Positions 1 through 7,164 of a stretch of DNA of 8,019 nucleotides are shown in pieces (positions within the stretch are counted from its first letter, which is position 1; each line of letters starts with the position of its first letter). The notes under the pieces were generated by a model that saw only the letters and a program-made list of their open reading frames with translations, had not been told where the DNA came from and searched no databases. The DNA lies in contig CAIVAH010000290.1 in the NCBI GenBank assembly GCA_903903765.1, forward strand, positions 1 to 8,019, in the 5' to 3' direction. The translations under genes and the position numbers were made by a program. The stretch comes from an uncultured Methylococcaceae bacterium (lineage in GTDB: Bacteria > Pseudomonadota > Gammaproteobacteria > Methylococcales > Methylomonadaceae).

Positions 1-225
1 ATTACCTTGAACAATATTTACTTGACTAGTAGCTATAGAAGTAATACTCAATAATCCAGTACCTGAATCTGTTTGAGTTGTAGTCGGAACTTGAAATATA
101 TCAATTGTTGATGATGCGCCCGCACTTGTGCCAGAAGCAGAATCTTGTCCGTAAGATAACGCATCAGCATGTACTAAGCCACTTAAACTTGCCAGTACCG
201 CTACTGCTAAAATTCGTTGTTTCAT
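1..225 (-). CDS. Exported protein of unknown function, N-terminal part
   Basis: An open frame of 75 codons starts with ATG (223-225) and stays open to the left edge, so only the N-terminus is visible. Residues 1-20 form a clear Sec signal peptide: MKQR, then a hydrophobic core (ILAVAVLASLSGLV), then a VHA/DA cleavage site after residue 20. The mature part seen (residues 21-75) is rich in Ser, Thr, Gly and Gln, has no Cys, and looks like the start of a secreted or surface beta-rich protein, though no family is recognised. The start is supported by AGGA at 233-236, seven bases from the ATG. A leader of roughly 220 bases probably precedes it (promoter candidate 454-481) and contains an inverted repeat and a hairpin. 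The gene points the same way as hrpA but is separated from it by over 440 bases, so it is likely its own transcription unit. Existence of the gene is fairly sure; function is unknown. Confidence 0.72.
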   Translation of the reverse strand, partial: MKQRILAVAVLASLSGLVHADALSYGQDSASGTSAGASSTIDIFQVPTTTQTDSGTGLLSITSIATSQVNIVQGN

Positions 226-319
226 ATTATTTTCCTATTAAATTTTAATTTTAAATAAACCAGTAAAATATTGTCTGTGTAACATCACTCTATAAAGAGC
301 AATAACAACATAAATTTTT

Positions 320-353
320 AACTTGCTTATCGCCCCGTACCGACAAACAAGCC
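320..353 (-). other. Hairpin in the leader of the exported-protein gene
   Basis: Read on the minus strand, CTTGTTTGTCG (341-351) pairs with CGATAAGCAAG (322-332) over 11 positions with two G-U wobbles and no mismatch, closing an 8-base G-rich loop (333-340). Two further G-U pairs can form at the base (352/321 and 353/320). On the plus strand the same positions give A-C mismatches, so the pairing works only as minus-strand RNA, the sense of the downstream gene. A TTAAAAATTTA stretch follows, but there is no clean T-run, so this is a weak terminator at best. It could be a stabilising or regulatory leader structure. I recognise no riboswitch class. Confidence 0.35.
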
Positions 354-389
354 CAATCAATCAGACACACCTCATTATTTCACAAAAAT

Positions 390-395
390 ATTATA
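390..395 (-). promoter_or_regulatory. Alternative -10 box (weak)
   Basis: A perfect TATAAT is read on the minus strand here. The best -35 match at 17-base spacing is ATGTAA (413-418), which fits the consensus poorly and lies inside one arm of the inverted repeat at 413-433. In sequence this AT-rich such a hexamer can occur by chance. If real, transcription would start about 155 bases before the ATG at 225 and the inverted repeat would cover the -35 region, a typical operator position. Confidence 0.2.
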
Positions 396-412
396 ATTAA
401 ATTACGATAATC

Positions 413-433
413 TTACATTTGTGTGAAATGTAA
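413..433. repeat. Perfect 8-bp inverted repeat, candidate operator
   Basis: TTACATTT (413-420) and AAATGTAA (426-433) are exact reverse complements separated by GTGTG. The dyad is 21 bp long with half-site centres about 13 bp apart, the usual geometry for a dimeric helix-turn-helix regulator. It lies just downstream of the predicted start for the promoter at 454-481, or over the -35 of the weaker candidate at 390-395. Either position would suit a repressor of the exported-protein gene. No T-run follows, which argues against a terminator. The regulator is not identifiable from the sequence. Confidence 0.45.
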
Positions 434-453
434 TTCACTCACTTTTAATCACG

Positions 454-481
454 ATTCTATAGTAATCAATATATTTGTTAA
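454..481 (-). promoter_or_regulatory. Candidate sigma-70 promoter for the exported-protein gene
   Basis: On the minus strand, TTAACA (476-481, 5 of 6 matches to TTGACA) is followed after 16 bases by TAGAAT (454-459, 5 of 6 matches to TATAAT). Transcription would start near 447, giving a leader of about 220 bases before the ATG at 225. An overlapping alternative uses TTGCAA (480-485) and TACTAT (457-462) with 17-base spacing, each with 4 of 6 matches. The background is very AT-rich, so the match is suggestive only. Confidence 0.35.
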
Positions 482-500
482 TTGCAATAAATTATTTAAC

Positions 501-533
501 AAAAATAAAAAAGTTTATTACCCTTAACGGGTA
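501..533 (-). terminator. Weak intrinsic terminator after hrpA
   Basis: TACCC (519-523) and GGGTA (529-533) form a 5-bp stem with a 5-base loop. Read on the minus strand the hairpin is followed by ATAAAC and then TTTTTTATTTTT (501-512). It lies about 135 bases past the hrpA stop and is the best terminator candidate for the htpX-to-hrpA transcription unit. The stem is short and the T-run starts six bases away, so efficiency may be low or transcription may end by another mechanism. Confidence 0.35.
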
Positions 534-666
534 TTTCATATCAATTAATAACTGATGTAAAGACTTTGCAGATGTAAATTAAATGAATTTTTTCATGTGA
601 ATTTATTCTAAACCAGAACACTTAAAATCACATCACATACAAATAAAAACTATATTTAACAATATT

Positions 667-3600
667 TTATAATAAAACCCTATGCTCATCCCATAACTTT
701 TCTAAGCGTTTTTCCGATATGGGATAGGCAGTTTTAAGGTGCTGTGCAAATAAAGACACTCTAAACTCTTCTAACGCCCACCGAAAACAATTCTTTTCTG
801 GAATTGTTAAATCCTTTTTTGACTTTTTCTCTACTTCTGTCCAAAACCATTTCTCATAGCGATTGATCTGCTGACATTTTTGTTGATTATTATCGCGCTT
901 TTCAATTCGATACTGAACCGCCTTCAAGTAGCGTGGCAGTGCTTTTAAAGCTTGATAAGGAGTATGGCGTATAAAACCCACATAAATGAGTAAGTCCAGT
1001 TGCTGATTAATATCAATAGCCATAGGATCATTCGACTTAAAATTTTTCTCAAGCAGTTTCTTTATTTCGCCATACACCTTCATAATATCTAAAGCTATAA
1101 TTCCCAGTTCATTGACAATAGACAATAATTTAGGCTTATTTTCTTTAATGTTATCTTCAAATGTCTGTTGAGTTCGAAGTGATTTGCCTTCAATAAAAAC
1201 CCCATAAAAAATTAAAAACAACATATCTTCTTTATAAGAGGCCAATTCCGTTAACTGTCCCTGAGACAAACTTGGAATTAAAGGATGTTTAGATAAACGA
1301 TTGTAAGTTAACTCTGCGACTGCAGATTGCGGCATATTTTTTAGAATATACGTGCAATCTTTTCTTAGCTGTAATTGCAATAAGCGCATCAAACCTAATT
1401 GATGATGTAAATCCGCTTTTTGTTGAGTATCAAATATGCGTACCCCAACGGCATCCCCTTCATCAATAATGGCGGGATAGCCAATAAAGGCCTGACCCTT
1501 TTGGATAAACTGATAAGTTTCTGGAAGATCATCAAAGCCCCACTGAATATAACCCGTATAATTCAACTCATCCGTGGCAATTTGATCAAAACTATGTTCA
1601 GCTTTTGCTGTATGTTTAGCTTGTAAGTGCTTTAAATCCCGACCATAATCTAACAACTGACCTTGATCGTCAACCACTCTAAAGTTCATTTTTAGATGGT
1701 CTGTTAGATTTTCAAAATTCCACTCATTCAATGGAATCGCTTCACCCGTTATTTTTCTTAACCGATTTCCTAACCATTCTTGCAATAAGCCTTTAAAATC
1801 TGGTTCAATCTCTAAACATTGTTTAACCATTTGTGGCACTGGTACAAAATGCTTGCGGATATTTTTAGGCAGCGCTTTAACCAAGGCAATACATTTTTCT
1901 TCTAATAGACCGGGTACTAACCAATCAAATGGCGTAGACGTTAATTGATTTAGTTGATGTACAGGAATAATAGCAGTTACTCCATCTTCATCATGACCCG
2001 GCTCAAATCGATATTGCAAACCAATAGTTAAATTACCAATTTTCTTAGTGTCCGGAAAATCCCATTCATTAACATACCCCGCATCCTTTTCTCGGGTTAA
2101 ATCTTCTTTCGTTAGAAATAAAAATTTAGGATTAGTGCGCTCGATAGTTTTACGCCACGTATCTAAAGTAACGCCACTGATAATTTCAGCGGGCAATTTC
2201 TGATCATAAAATTGATACAGCCATTGCTCATCTTCGACTAAATCAACTCGACGACCTTTATGCTGAATCATGCCCACTTCTTCTAAAAGTTTTTGATTCT
2301 CTCTATAAAAGGGTGCATTACTATGATATTCATGATCAACCAAAGCAGATCGGATAAATATTTCTCGTGCTGCCTTAGGATCCACATGATCATAAGGAAT
2401 CTTTCGACCTGCTTGTAAGGTTAAGCCATATAACAAAGTTCTTGCGGACACCATGCAACGCGCTGATTTCTTTTCCCAATGCGGATCATAGTAATTATGC
2501 TTAACTAAATGTCCTGCACAATGCTCGATCCATTCTGGTTCAATCCTTGCCACATTACGCGCGTAAACTTTACTGGTTTCGACTTGCTCTGCTGCCATAA
2601 TCCATTTCGGCTTAATTTTATGTAAACCCGAACCTGGAAAAATAAAGAATTTAAGCCCCCGCGCACCCAGATACTCATATTGCTCATGTCTAAAACCTAT
2701 ATTGGATAACAAGCCTGTCAACAAAGCACGATGAATCTTTTCATACCCAGCATCTTCAGTATTAGGATGCAGTTTTAAGTCACTTTTAATTACCTGCATT
2801 ATCTGCGCATGAATATCAAACCATTCCCGCATCCGAATATAGGATAAAAAATTATCCGAGCAATATTTGCGAAGTTTATTGTTCGATAAATGCTTCTTTT
2901 GCTGCTCAAAGGTATTCCAAATATTCAGCATGGTTAAGAAGTCAGATTCAGGATGTCTAAAAGCTACATGTTTAGCATCTGCTTGAGACATTTTATCCGC
3001 TGGCTTTTCACGCGGATCTTGCACACTCAGCACCGAAACAATAATGGCAACTTCCATTAAGCAATGCTCGTCAGCAGCAGCTAATAACATACGCGCTAAC
3101 TTGGGATCGGTCGGCAATTTAGCGAGTTGCTTACCCACTTCGGTTAATTGTCCAGATTTATCTAATGCATTAACCTCATGCAAGACATTTTTGCCATCCC
3201 GAATCATCTTGTCATCAGGTGGCTCAATAAATGGGAACGCCTCAATATCACCCAGATTCAAGGCAATCATCTGTAAAATGACCGCCGATAAATTGGTACG
3301 CATGATTTCAGGCTCGGTAAATTCCGGCCGTGCTAAATAATCATCATGTGAATATAAGCGTATGCAAATGCCTTCGGCCACGCGACCACAGCGCCCTGCT
3401 CTTTGATTCGCACTTGATTGAGATATCCGTTCAATCGGCAAGCGTTGAATTTTACTACGATGACTATAACGACTAATACGCGCATGTCCCGTATCAATCA
3501 CACAACGAATACCGGGCACGGTTAAGGAAGTTTCAGCTACGTTAGTCGCTAACACAATACGAACTTTACCACCCTTAGGATTAAAGACGCGCTCTTGCTC

Positions 3601-4605
3601 ACTGACACTTAGCTTAGAATACAGCGGTAATATCTCGTATTGCGTCGGGTGATGTTTCTTTAAAGACTCCGTAGTTTCTCTAATCTCTCGCTCACCGCTT
3701 AAAAAGATAAGAATATCACCGCGCATATCTCGATACAGTTCATCCACTGCATCTAAAATAGCGTGTTGTAACTCATCGATTGTTTCATCGACCTCTTCGC
3801 CTTCCAAGGGTTCTTTAGTGATAATTGGCCGATAGCGCATATCCACTGGATAAGTCCGACCCGATACTTCAATAATAGGCGCGTTGTTAAAGTGCGTAGA
3901 AAAACGCTGAGTGTCGATAGTTGCAGAAGTAACGACCACTTTTAAATCAGGACGCTTAGGCAACAACCACTTTAAATAACCCAATAAGAAATCAATATTT
4001 AAACTACGCTCATGCGCCTCATCAATAATAATGACTTCATACTGGCTTAAATACGGATCATTTTGTGATTCAGCCAACAAAATCCCATCTGTCATCAACT
4101 TAATTAATGATTCAGTATGGGTTTTATCATTAAAACGGATTTTATAACCGACAGACTTACCGATACTTTCCCCTAGTTCTTCAGCGATACGATCTGCAAC
4201 GGTTCTAGCGGCGATTCTTCTGGGTTGCGTATGACCAATAAAACCACCTGCACCCAAACCCAATGACAAGCATATCTTTGGTAGCTGGGTCGTTTTACCT
4301 GAGCCGGTTTCACCACAGACAATAACGACTTGATGGTCTTTAATGAGCTGGGCAATATCATCCTTTTTACCTGTAACCGGTAAATCAGGAAAATTAATTG
4401 TGGGGATACTCGCGAGGCGTTTATGTCTATTGGCTACAGATCTCTCAATACGCCCAGTTAAACTACTGAGCGCTTGAGTAACCTCTTTATTTTTTTTAAG
4501 CTCGCTTCTTAAACGATCTAATTGCCTTTTAAGACTATGTCTATCTTGATTAAGACAAAGCGGGATTTGCTGAGAGAGTTGCTTTACAATTTCTGAAGAA
4601 GACAT
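667..4605 (-). CDS. hrpA: ATP-dependent RNA helicase HrpA (DEAH box)
   Basis: HrpA is a cytoplasmic DEAH/RHA-family 3'-to-5' RNA helicase, implicated in E. coli in fimbrial mRNA processing and in clearing stalled or collided ribosomes. From the ATG at 4605 the product is 1312 residues, close to the E. coli length of about 1300. Helicase motifs are complete: GETGSGKT (98-105, Walker A), TQPRR (126-130), DEAH (195-198), SAT (227-229), FLSG (301-304), TNVAETS (354-360) and QRAGRCGR (401-408). The winged-helix/HA2 region covers about 430-600, an OB fold about 625-705, and the long DUF3418 C-terminus about 715 to the end, closing with the conserved EEFRVSLFAQ and AYPISEKRL stretches (near 1275-1300). 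A TTG at 4606-4608 is in frame directly before the ATG; ATG is preferred. No good Shine-Dalgarno is visible, and the start lies 16 bases after the Hsp70 stop, so translation may be coupled to it. No frameshift or missing motif. Confidence 0.97.
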   Translation of the reverse strand: MSSSEIVKQLSQQIPLCLNQDRHSLKRQLDRLRSELKKNKEVTQALSSLTGRIERSVANRHKRLASIPTINFPDLPVTGKKDDIAQLIKDHQVVIVCGETGSGKTTQLPKICLSLGLGAGGFIGHTQPRRIAARTVADRIAEELGESIGKSVGYKIRFNDKTHTESLIKLMTDGILLAESQNDPYLSQYEVIIIDEAHERSLNIDFLLGYLKWLLPKRPDLKVVVTSATIDTQRFSTHFNNAPIIEVSGRTYPVDMRYRPIITKEPLEGEEVDETIDELQHAILDAVDELYRDMRGDILIFLSGEREIRETTESLKKHHPTQYEILPLYSKLSVSEQERVFNPKGGKVRIVLATNVAETSLTVPGIRCVIDTGHARISRYSHRSKIQRLPIERISQSSANQRAGRCGRVAEGICIRLYSHDDYLARPEFTEPEIMRTNLSAVILQMIALNLGDIEAFPFIEPPDDKMIRDGKNVLHEVNALDKSGQLTEVGKQLAKLPTDPKLARMLLAAADEHCLMEVAIIVSVLSVQDPREKPADKMSQADAKHVAFRHPESDFLTMLNIWNTFEQQKKHLSNNKLRKYCSDNFLSYIRMREWFDIHAQIMQVIKSDLKLHPNTEDAGYEKIHRALLTGLLSNIGFRHEQYEYLGARGLKFFIFPGSGLHKIKPKWIMAAEQVETSKVYARNVARIEPEWIEHCAGHLVKHNYYDPHWEKKSARCMVSARTLLYGLTLQAGRKIPYDHVDPKAAREIFIRSALVDHEYHSNAPFYRENQKLLEEVGMIQHKGRRVDLVEDEQWLYQFYDQKLPAEIISGVTLDTWRKTIERTNPKFLFLTKEDLTREKDAGYVNEWDFPDTKKIGNLTIGLQYRFEPGHDEDGVTAIIPVHQLNQLTSTPFDWLVPGLLEEKCIALVKALPKNIRKHFVPVPQMVKQCLEIEPDFKGLLQEWLGNRLRKITGEAIPLNEWNFENLTDHLKMNFRVVDDQGQLLDYGRDLKHLQAKHTAKAEHSFDQIATDELNYTGYIQWGFDDLPETYQFIQKGQAFIGYPAIIDEGDAVGVRIFDTQQKADLHHQLGLMRLLQLQLRKDCTYILKNMPQSAVAELTYNRLSKHPLIPSLSQGQLTELASYKEDMLFLIFYGVFIEGKSLRTQQTFEDNIKENKPKLLSIVNELGIIALDIMKVYGEIKKLLEKNFKSNDPMAIDINQQLDLLIYVGFIRHTPYQALKALPRYLKAVQYRIEKRDNNQQKCQQINRYEKWFWTEVEKKSKKDLTIPEKNCFRWALEEFRVSLFAQHLKTAYPISEKRLEKLWDEHRVLL

Positions 4606-4621
4606 CAAATACCAAACTAAT

Positions 4622-6487
4622 TTATTCGCCTGCTCTTACATCAAATTCAATTTTCCATTGACTTTGATCTTGCTTAGAAATCGCTTGCAATTCTAAAGTG
4701 CCCACTTCAGAAATAGCCGAACACAAATGCACAGGCACCACCATACCCGCACTTCGACCCGCTTCTGGCAAGGTAATATCTAATTCAGTCAGCTCATTAA
4801 GTTCGTCATTTGACCAATACTCTAAACGAGTTCCCACCTTATCTTCACGCCGAGTGGTTGAAGCAAAGAATCGGAATCTAACAGGCTCGCCAACCACTAA
4901 ACCGAATTCATCATTCGGTAATTCTGCACGCGTACCTTCTTCCATACCAAACTGCGCCACGCATAAAGCCACCACTTCTGGCGCAAAACCCGGTACAGCA
5001 GGCATAGCACTTTCAATACCCACGTAATAAGCGGCGGCCGTACCGCCTTTAATACGCACGCCTTTACCTTGTCTAACATGCCCGTAATATGCAGCGCCCC
5101 GAGCAACGGCTAAATCAAGATCAGCGCCGGATAACAAACGTGCTTGCGGGGCTTGCTCGGCATCAAGCCAAGAATTTAACACCGACATTAAACGCTCAGC
5201 TAATGGTTCCGCCTTTAAAACGCCACCATTAAACAACACCGCAGTGGGATGAATAAAATTAGCATTTTCAGGGAGATTAACACCTGATATTTCTTGAGCA
5301 GCAAAAGCTTGTTTAGATAAAAATCCGGCTAAATGTCGCGTAATCGCCGCATCTTGAGCATAGGGTAAACCTGCGGTTCTTAAACCCGTTCTTGGACGAC
5401 TAATAGGACGATCAGTACTCGCTACCCAAGGGAAAAACCCTTCAACCAACACATTATTAAGTTCGGCACGGGTTAATTCAGTACGAATATTTCCGGCCAT
5501 AAAAGATGAACCACGACTCGCAATGACTAACGGCACAGACTCTAAGTCTGCATTAGTAAATAACTTTTCTTTTGCATCACGACAACTATGCGTTAACGCT
5601 TGCAACTGCCAAGGCTCAATGCGCTTACCTTCTTGATCTAGCTTAACCTTAATCGTATAAGCTAACGCTAAATCCATATTATCGCCGCCCAGTAAGATAT
5701 GGTCGCCCACCGCAATACGCGTAAAGGTTAAATTACCTTGATCTTCCGTCACGGCAATAAGCGATAGATCGGTAGTACCACCTCCCACATCTATCACTAA
5801 AATCACATCACCGCAATTTACTTGCTTACGCCAATCACCCTGACTTTTTTCTATCCAACTATACAAAGCCGCTTGCGGTTCTTCTAATAAAATAGCCTGA
5901 CCCAAACCGACTGATCTAGCGGCTTCTACCGTTAAATCGCGTGCAGCTGGATCAAAAGATGCAGGCACAGTGATGACTAAATCTTGATTTTCTAATGGGG
6001 CGTCGGGATGACAACTTAACCAAGCATCACGTAAATGCGCCAAATAAGCAGTGGTCGCTTGAAAAGGCGAAACACGCTGCACTTCTTCAGGCGCTTCTGC
6101 AGGTAAAATAGCTGCTTTACAATCGACTCCTGAGTGACACAACCAACTCTTAGCACTAGCAACTAAACGAATCGGACTTTTACTACCCAAATTACGCGCT
6201 ATTTCACCCACTAAATAGTGTGGCTGTGTTGTCCACGGTAAGCTAGTAGAGCCTTCCGCTAACTCAGACGGATGGGCTTGATAAATAAAGGATGGTAATT
6301 GATAACTATTTTCGACTAAACCTGGGCTAAACAATTGCGGAATAGCCAGCACTTCTTGCTGAAACTCATCATCTGCACCCTCTGTAATGAGCGCAGAGGA
6401 CAACACGCAGTGTGTAGTCCCTAAATCAATACCAACGGAAAAACGCTTATTATTTAAAGCCGAAACTTGTGGGTCTACAAAATTCAC
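4622..6487 (-). CDS. Hsp70-family protein (DnaK-like, lid-less) partnered with DUF2760
   Basis: A 621-residue Hsp70-type ATPase. The actin-fold nucleotide-binding domain looks intact: phosphate-1 loop GIDLGTTHC (19-27), SAKSW with K113 at the place of DnaK K70, VPASFD (174-179), EEPQAA (202-207) with E203 matching DnaK E171, phosphate-2 loop IDVGGGTTD (232-240), LLGGDNMD (265-272), the CRDAKEKLF helix (302-310), FNGGVL (419-424) and AVARGAAYYG (460-469). After about 475 only a roughly 145-residue beta-rich segment remains, ending in a conserved EVGTLEL...WKIEFDVR pattern (594-618). There is no alpha-helical lid and no acidic DnaK-like tail. It is therefore not housekeeping DnaK, HscA or HscC, but the Hsp70 subfamily usually encoded next to DUF2760 proteins, of unknown client. 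It starts with GTG (6485-6487), overlapping the DUF2760 stop as GTGA, with GAGGT at 6494-6498. Substrate binding by the reduced C-terminal segment is inferred only. Confidence 0.92.
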   Translation of the reverse strand: MNFVDPQVSALNNKRFSVGIDLGTTHCVLSSALITEGADDEFQQEVLAIPQLFSPGLVENSYQLPSFIYQAHPSELAEGSTSLPWTTQPHYLVGEIARNLGSKSPIRLVASAKSWLCHSGVDCKAAILPAEAPEEVQRVSPFQATTAYLAHLRDAWLSCHPDAPLENQDLVITVPASFDPAARDLTVEAARSVGLGQAILLEEPQAALYSWIEKSQGDWRKQVNCGDVILVIDVGGGTTDLSLIAVTEDQGNLTFTRIAVGDHILLGGDNMDLALAYTIKVKLDQEGKRIEPWQLQALTHSCRDAKEKLFTNADLESVPLVIASRGSSFMAGNIRTELTRAELNNVLVEGFFPWVASTDRPISRPRTGLRTAGLPYAQDAAITRHLAGFLSKQAFAAQEISGVNLPENANFIHPTAVLFNGGVLKAEPLAERLMSVLNSWLDAEQAPQARLLSGADLDLAVARGAAYYGHVRQGKGVRIKGGTAAAYYVGIESAMPAVPGFAPEVVALCVAQFGMEEGTRAELPNDEFGLVVGEPVRFRFFASTTRREDKVGTRLEYWSNDELNELTELDITLPEAGRSAGMVVPVHLCSAISEVGTLELQAISKQDQSQWKIEFDVRAGE

Positions 6488-7143
6488 AGCTCAACCTCTG
6501 CTGGCGCCACTATACTTGCATTATGCGCTTGGGTTAATTTAGCCAAACGCACGTCAGTCACTTGCCAACCCTTATGTACTAAAGTGCCCTTAAAAGGCGC
6601 TGAACCCACAATATTGCCCGTTAATCTTACGGATGCCGCATCAAAACCTGCAGGTAAAGTTACTTGATTACCTTCTAGTTCGGTACGAATAGGAGACAAG
6701 GTAAAATGCTCATGAACCGCTTTTTTACAACCCTCGTGAACTACACGTGCCGCAACACCGACATCCGCATCACTAAAGTTAGCAATATCTTCTTGAATAA
6801 AATCTATAAACCGAGCATCTTTCTGTAATAAGCCCAATAACTGCAAAGCCGCATCTGGTGTAGATTCTTTTAAAATAACTGGCTCTGGAATGGGTGCAGG
6901 CACTAATTTTTCAACTTCAACAATTTTTTCGACTTCTACGATCTTCTCAACTATCTTTACCGTTGGTTCTGCAGAAACCGCATGAGTTTGATTACGATTC
7001 TTTTTGCAACGTAACATGGCAAACACAATCCTTAATAATACAACTAGTAAAATTAATGCTAAAACCACCACCGTACCGGCTAAACACACATGCCACAAAT
7101 CAAAAGTAGTTGGTTTTAAGGATAAATCAATCGCGTAGTTCAT
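6484..7143 (-). CDS. Membrane-anchored DUF2760 domain protein
   Basis: A 219-residue protein. Residues 17-44 form one strong hydrophobic helix followed by RCKKNR (45-50), so by the positive-inside rule the C-terminus should be cytoplasmic, the compartment of the Hsp70 encoded next. A charged linker (63-81) repeats the unit IVE(V)EK, then a Pro-rich hinge (82-88) leads into the DUF2760 domain (about 96-219). I recognise that domain from conserved stretches ALQLLGLLQKD, FIQEDIANFSDADVG, VVHEGCKKAVHEHF, VTLPAGFDAASVRLTGN, GTLVHKGWQ and the terminal VAPAEVEL. The family has no established function but recurs beside Hsp70-like genes, suggesting a partner or adaptor. ATG at 7141-7143 is chosen because AGGTGAT (7145-7151) is an excellent Shine-Dalgarno for it; an in-frame GTG at 7147-7149 lies within that site. 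The stop overlaps the Hsp70 GTG by four bases. Confidence 0.88.
   Translation of the reverse strand: MNYAIDLSLKPTTFDLWHVCLAGTVVVLALILLVVLLRIVFAMLRCKKNRNQTHAVSAEPTVKIVEKIVEVEKIVEVEKLVPAPIPEPVILKESTPDAALQLLGLLQKDARFIDFIQEDIANFSDADVGVAARVVHEGCKKAVHEHFTLSPIRTELEGNQVTLPAGFDAASVRLTGNIVGSAPFKGTLVHKGWQVTDVRLAKLTQAHNASIVAPAEVEL
6494..6498 (-). promoter_or_regulatory. Ribosome binding site for the Hsp70 GTG start
   Basis: GAGGT, read on the minus strand, lies six bases before the GTG at 6485-6487. It sits inside the last codons of the DUF2760 gene and supports the unusual GTG start and a coupled start at the GTGA overlap. Confidence 0.6.
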
Positions 7144-7144
7144 A

Positions 7145-7151
7145 ATCACCT
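7145..7151 (-). promoter_or_regulatory. Ribosome binding site fixing the DUF2760 start
   Basis: AGGTGAT on the minus strand matches seven consecutive bases of the anti-Shine-Dalgarno complement and sits immediately upstream of ATG 7141-7143 (five bases from AGG to the ATG). It overlaps the alternative GTG at 7147-7149, which therefore cannot use it. It falls in the 21-base gap after the exported-protein stop. Confidence 0.65.
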
Positions 7152-7164
7152 ATCGTTATAATTA

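Larger units (their letters stand above)
226..666. other. AT-rich intergenic region, no gene
   Basis: This 441-base stretch between hrpA and the exported-protein gene is far richer in A and T than the flanking coding sequence. I found no frame with a plausible start, ribosome site and protein character on either strand. It should hold the end of the hrpA transcript (hairpin 519-533 with T-rich tract) and the promoter and leader of the exported-protein gene (454-481, inverted repeat 413-433, hairpin 320-353). The part from about 535 to 666 shows nothing convincing beyond short AT-rich repeats. Confidence 0.7.

Noticed and set aside
320..353. Cyclic-di-GMP or other known riboswitch
   Set aside because: The element is a single hairpin without the conserved core and second stem of the classes I know.
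422..440. CRP/FNR-like site around TGTGA and TTCAC
   Set aside because: The spacing between half-sites does not fit the CRP consensus (TGTGA-N6-TCACA) and the right half is incomplete.
554..578. Direct repeat GATGTAAA at 554-561 and 571-578
   Set aside because: Only eight bases, two copies, in very AT-rich DNA with no linked promoter or array; chance is the simplest explanation.
583..596. ATGAA / TTCAT dyad as a terminator after hrpA
   Set aside because: The stem is only five AT-rich pairs with a four-base loop and no T-run on the minus strand after it.
3044..3340. Plus-strand open frame of 98 codons, and other plus-strand frames at 1420-1626, 4698-5027, 6467-6667, 6894-7109 and 7442-7666
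   Set aside because: Each lies opposite a well-supported minus-strand gene, shows no recognisable domain or signal, and is explained by the codon bias of the opposite strand.
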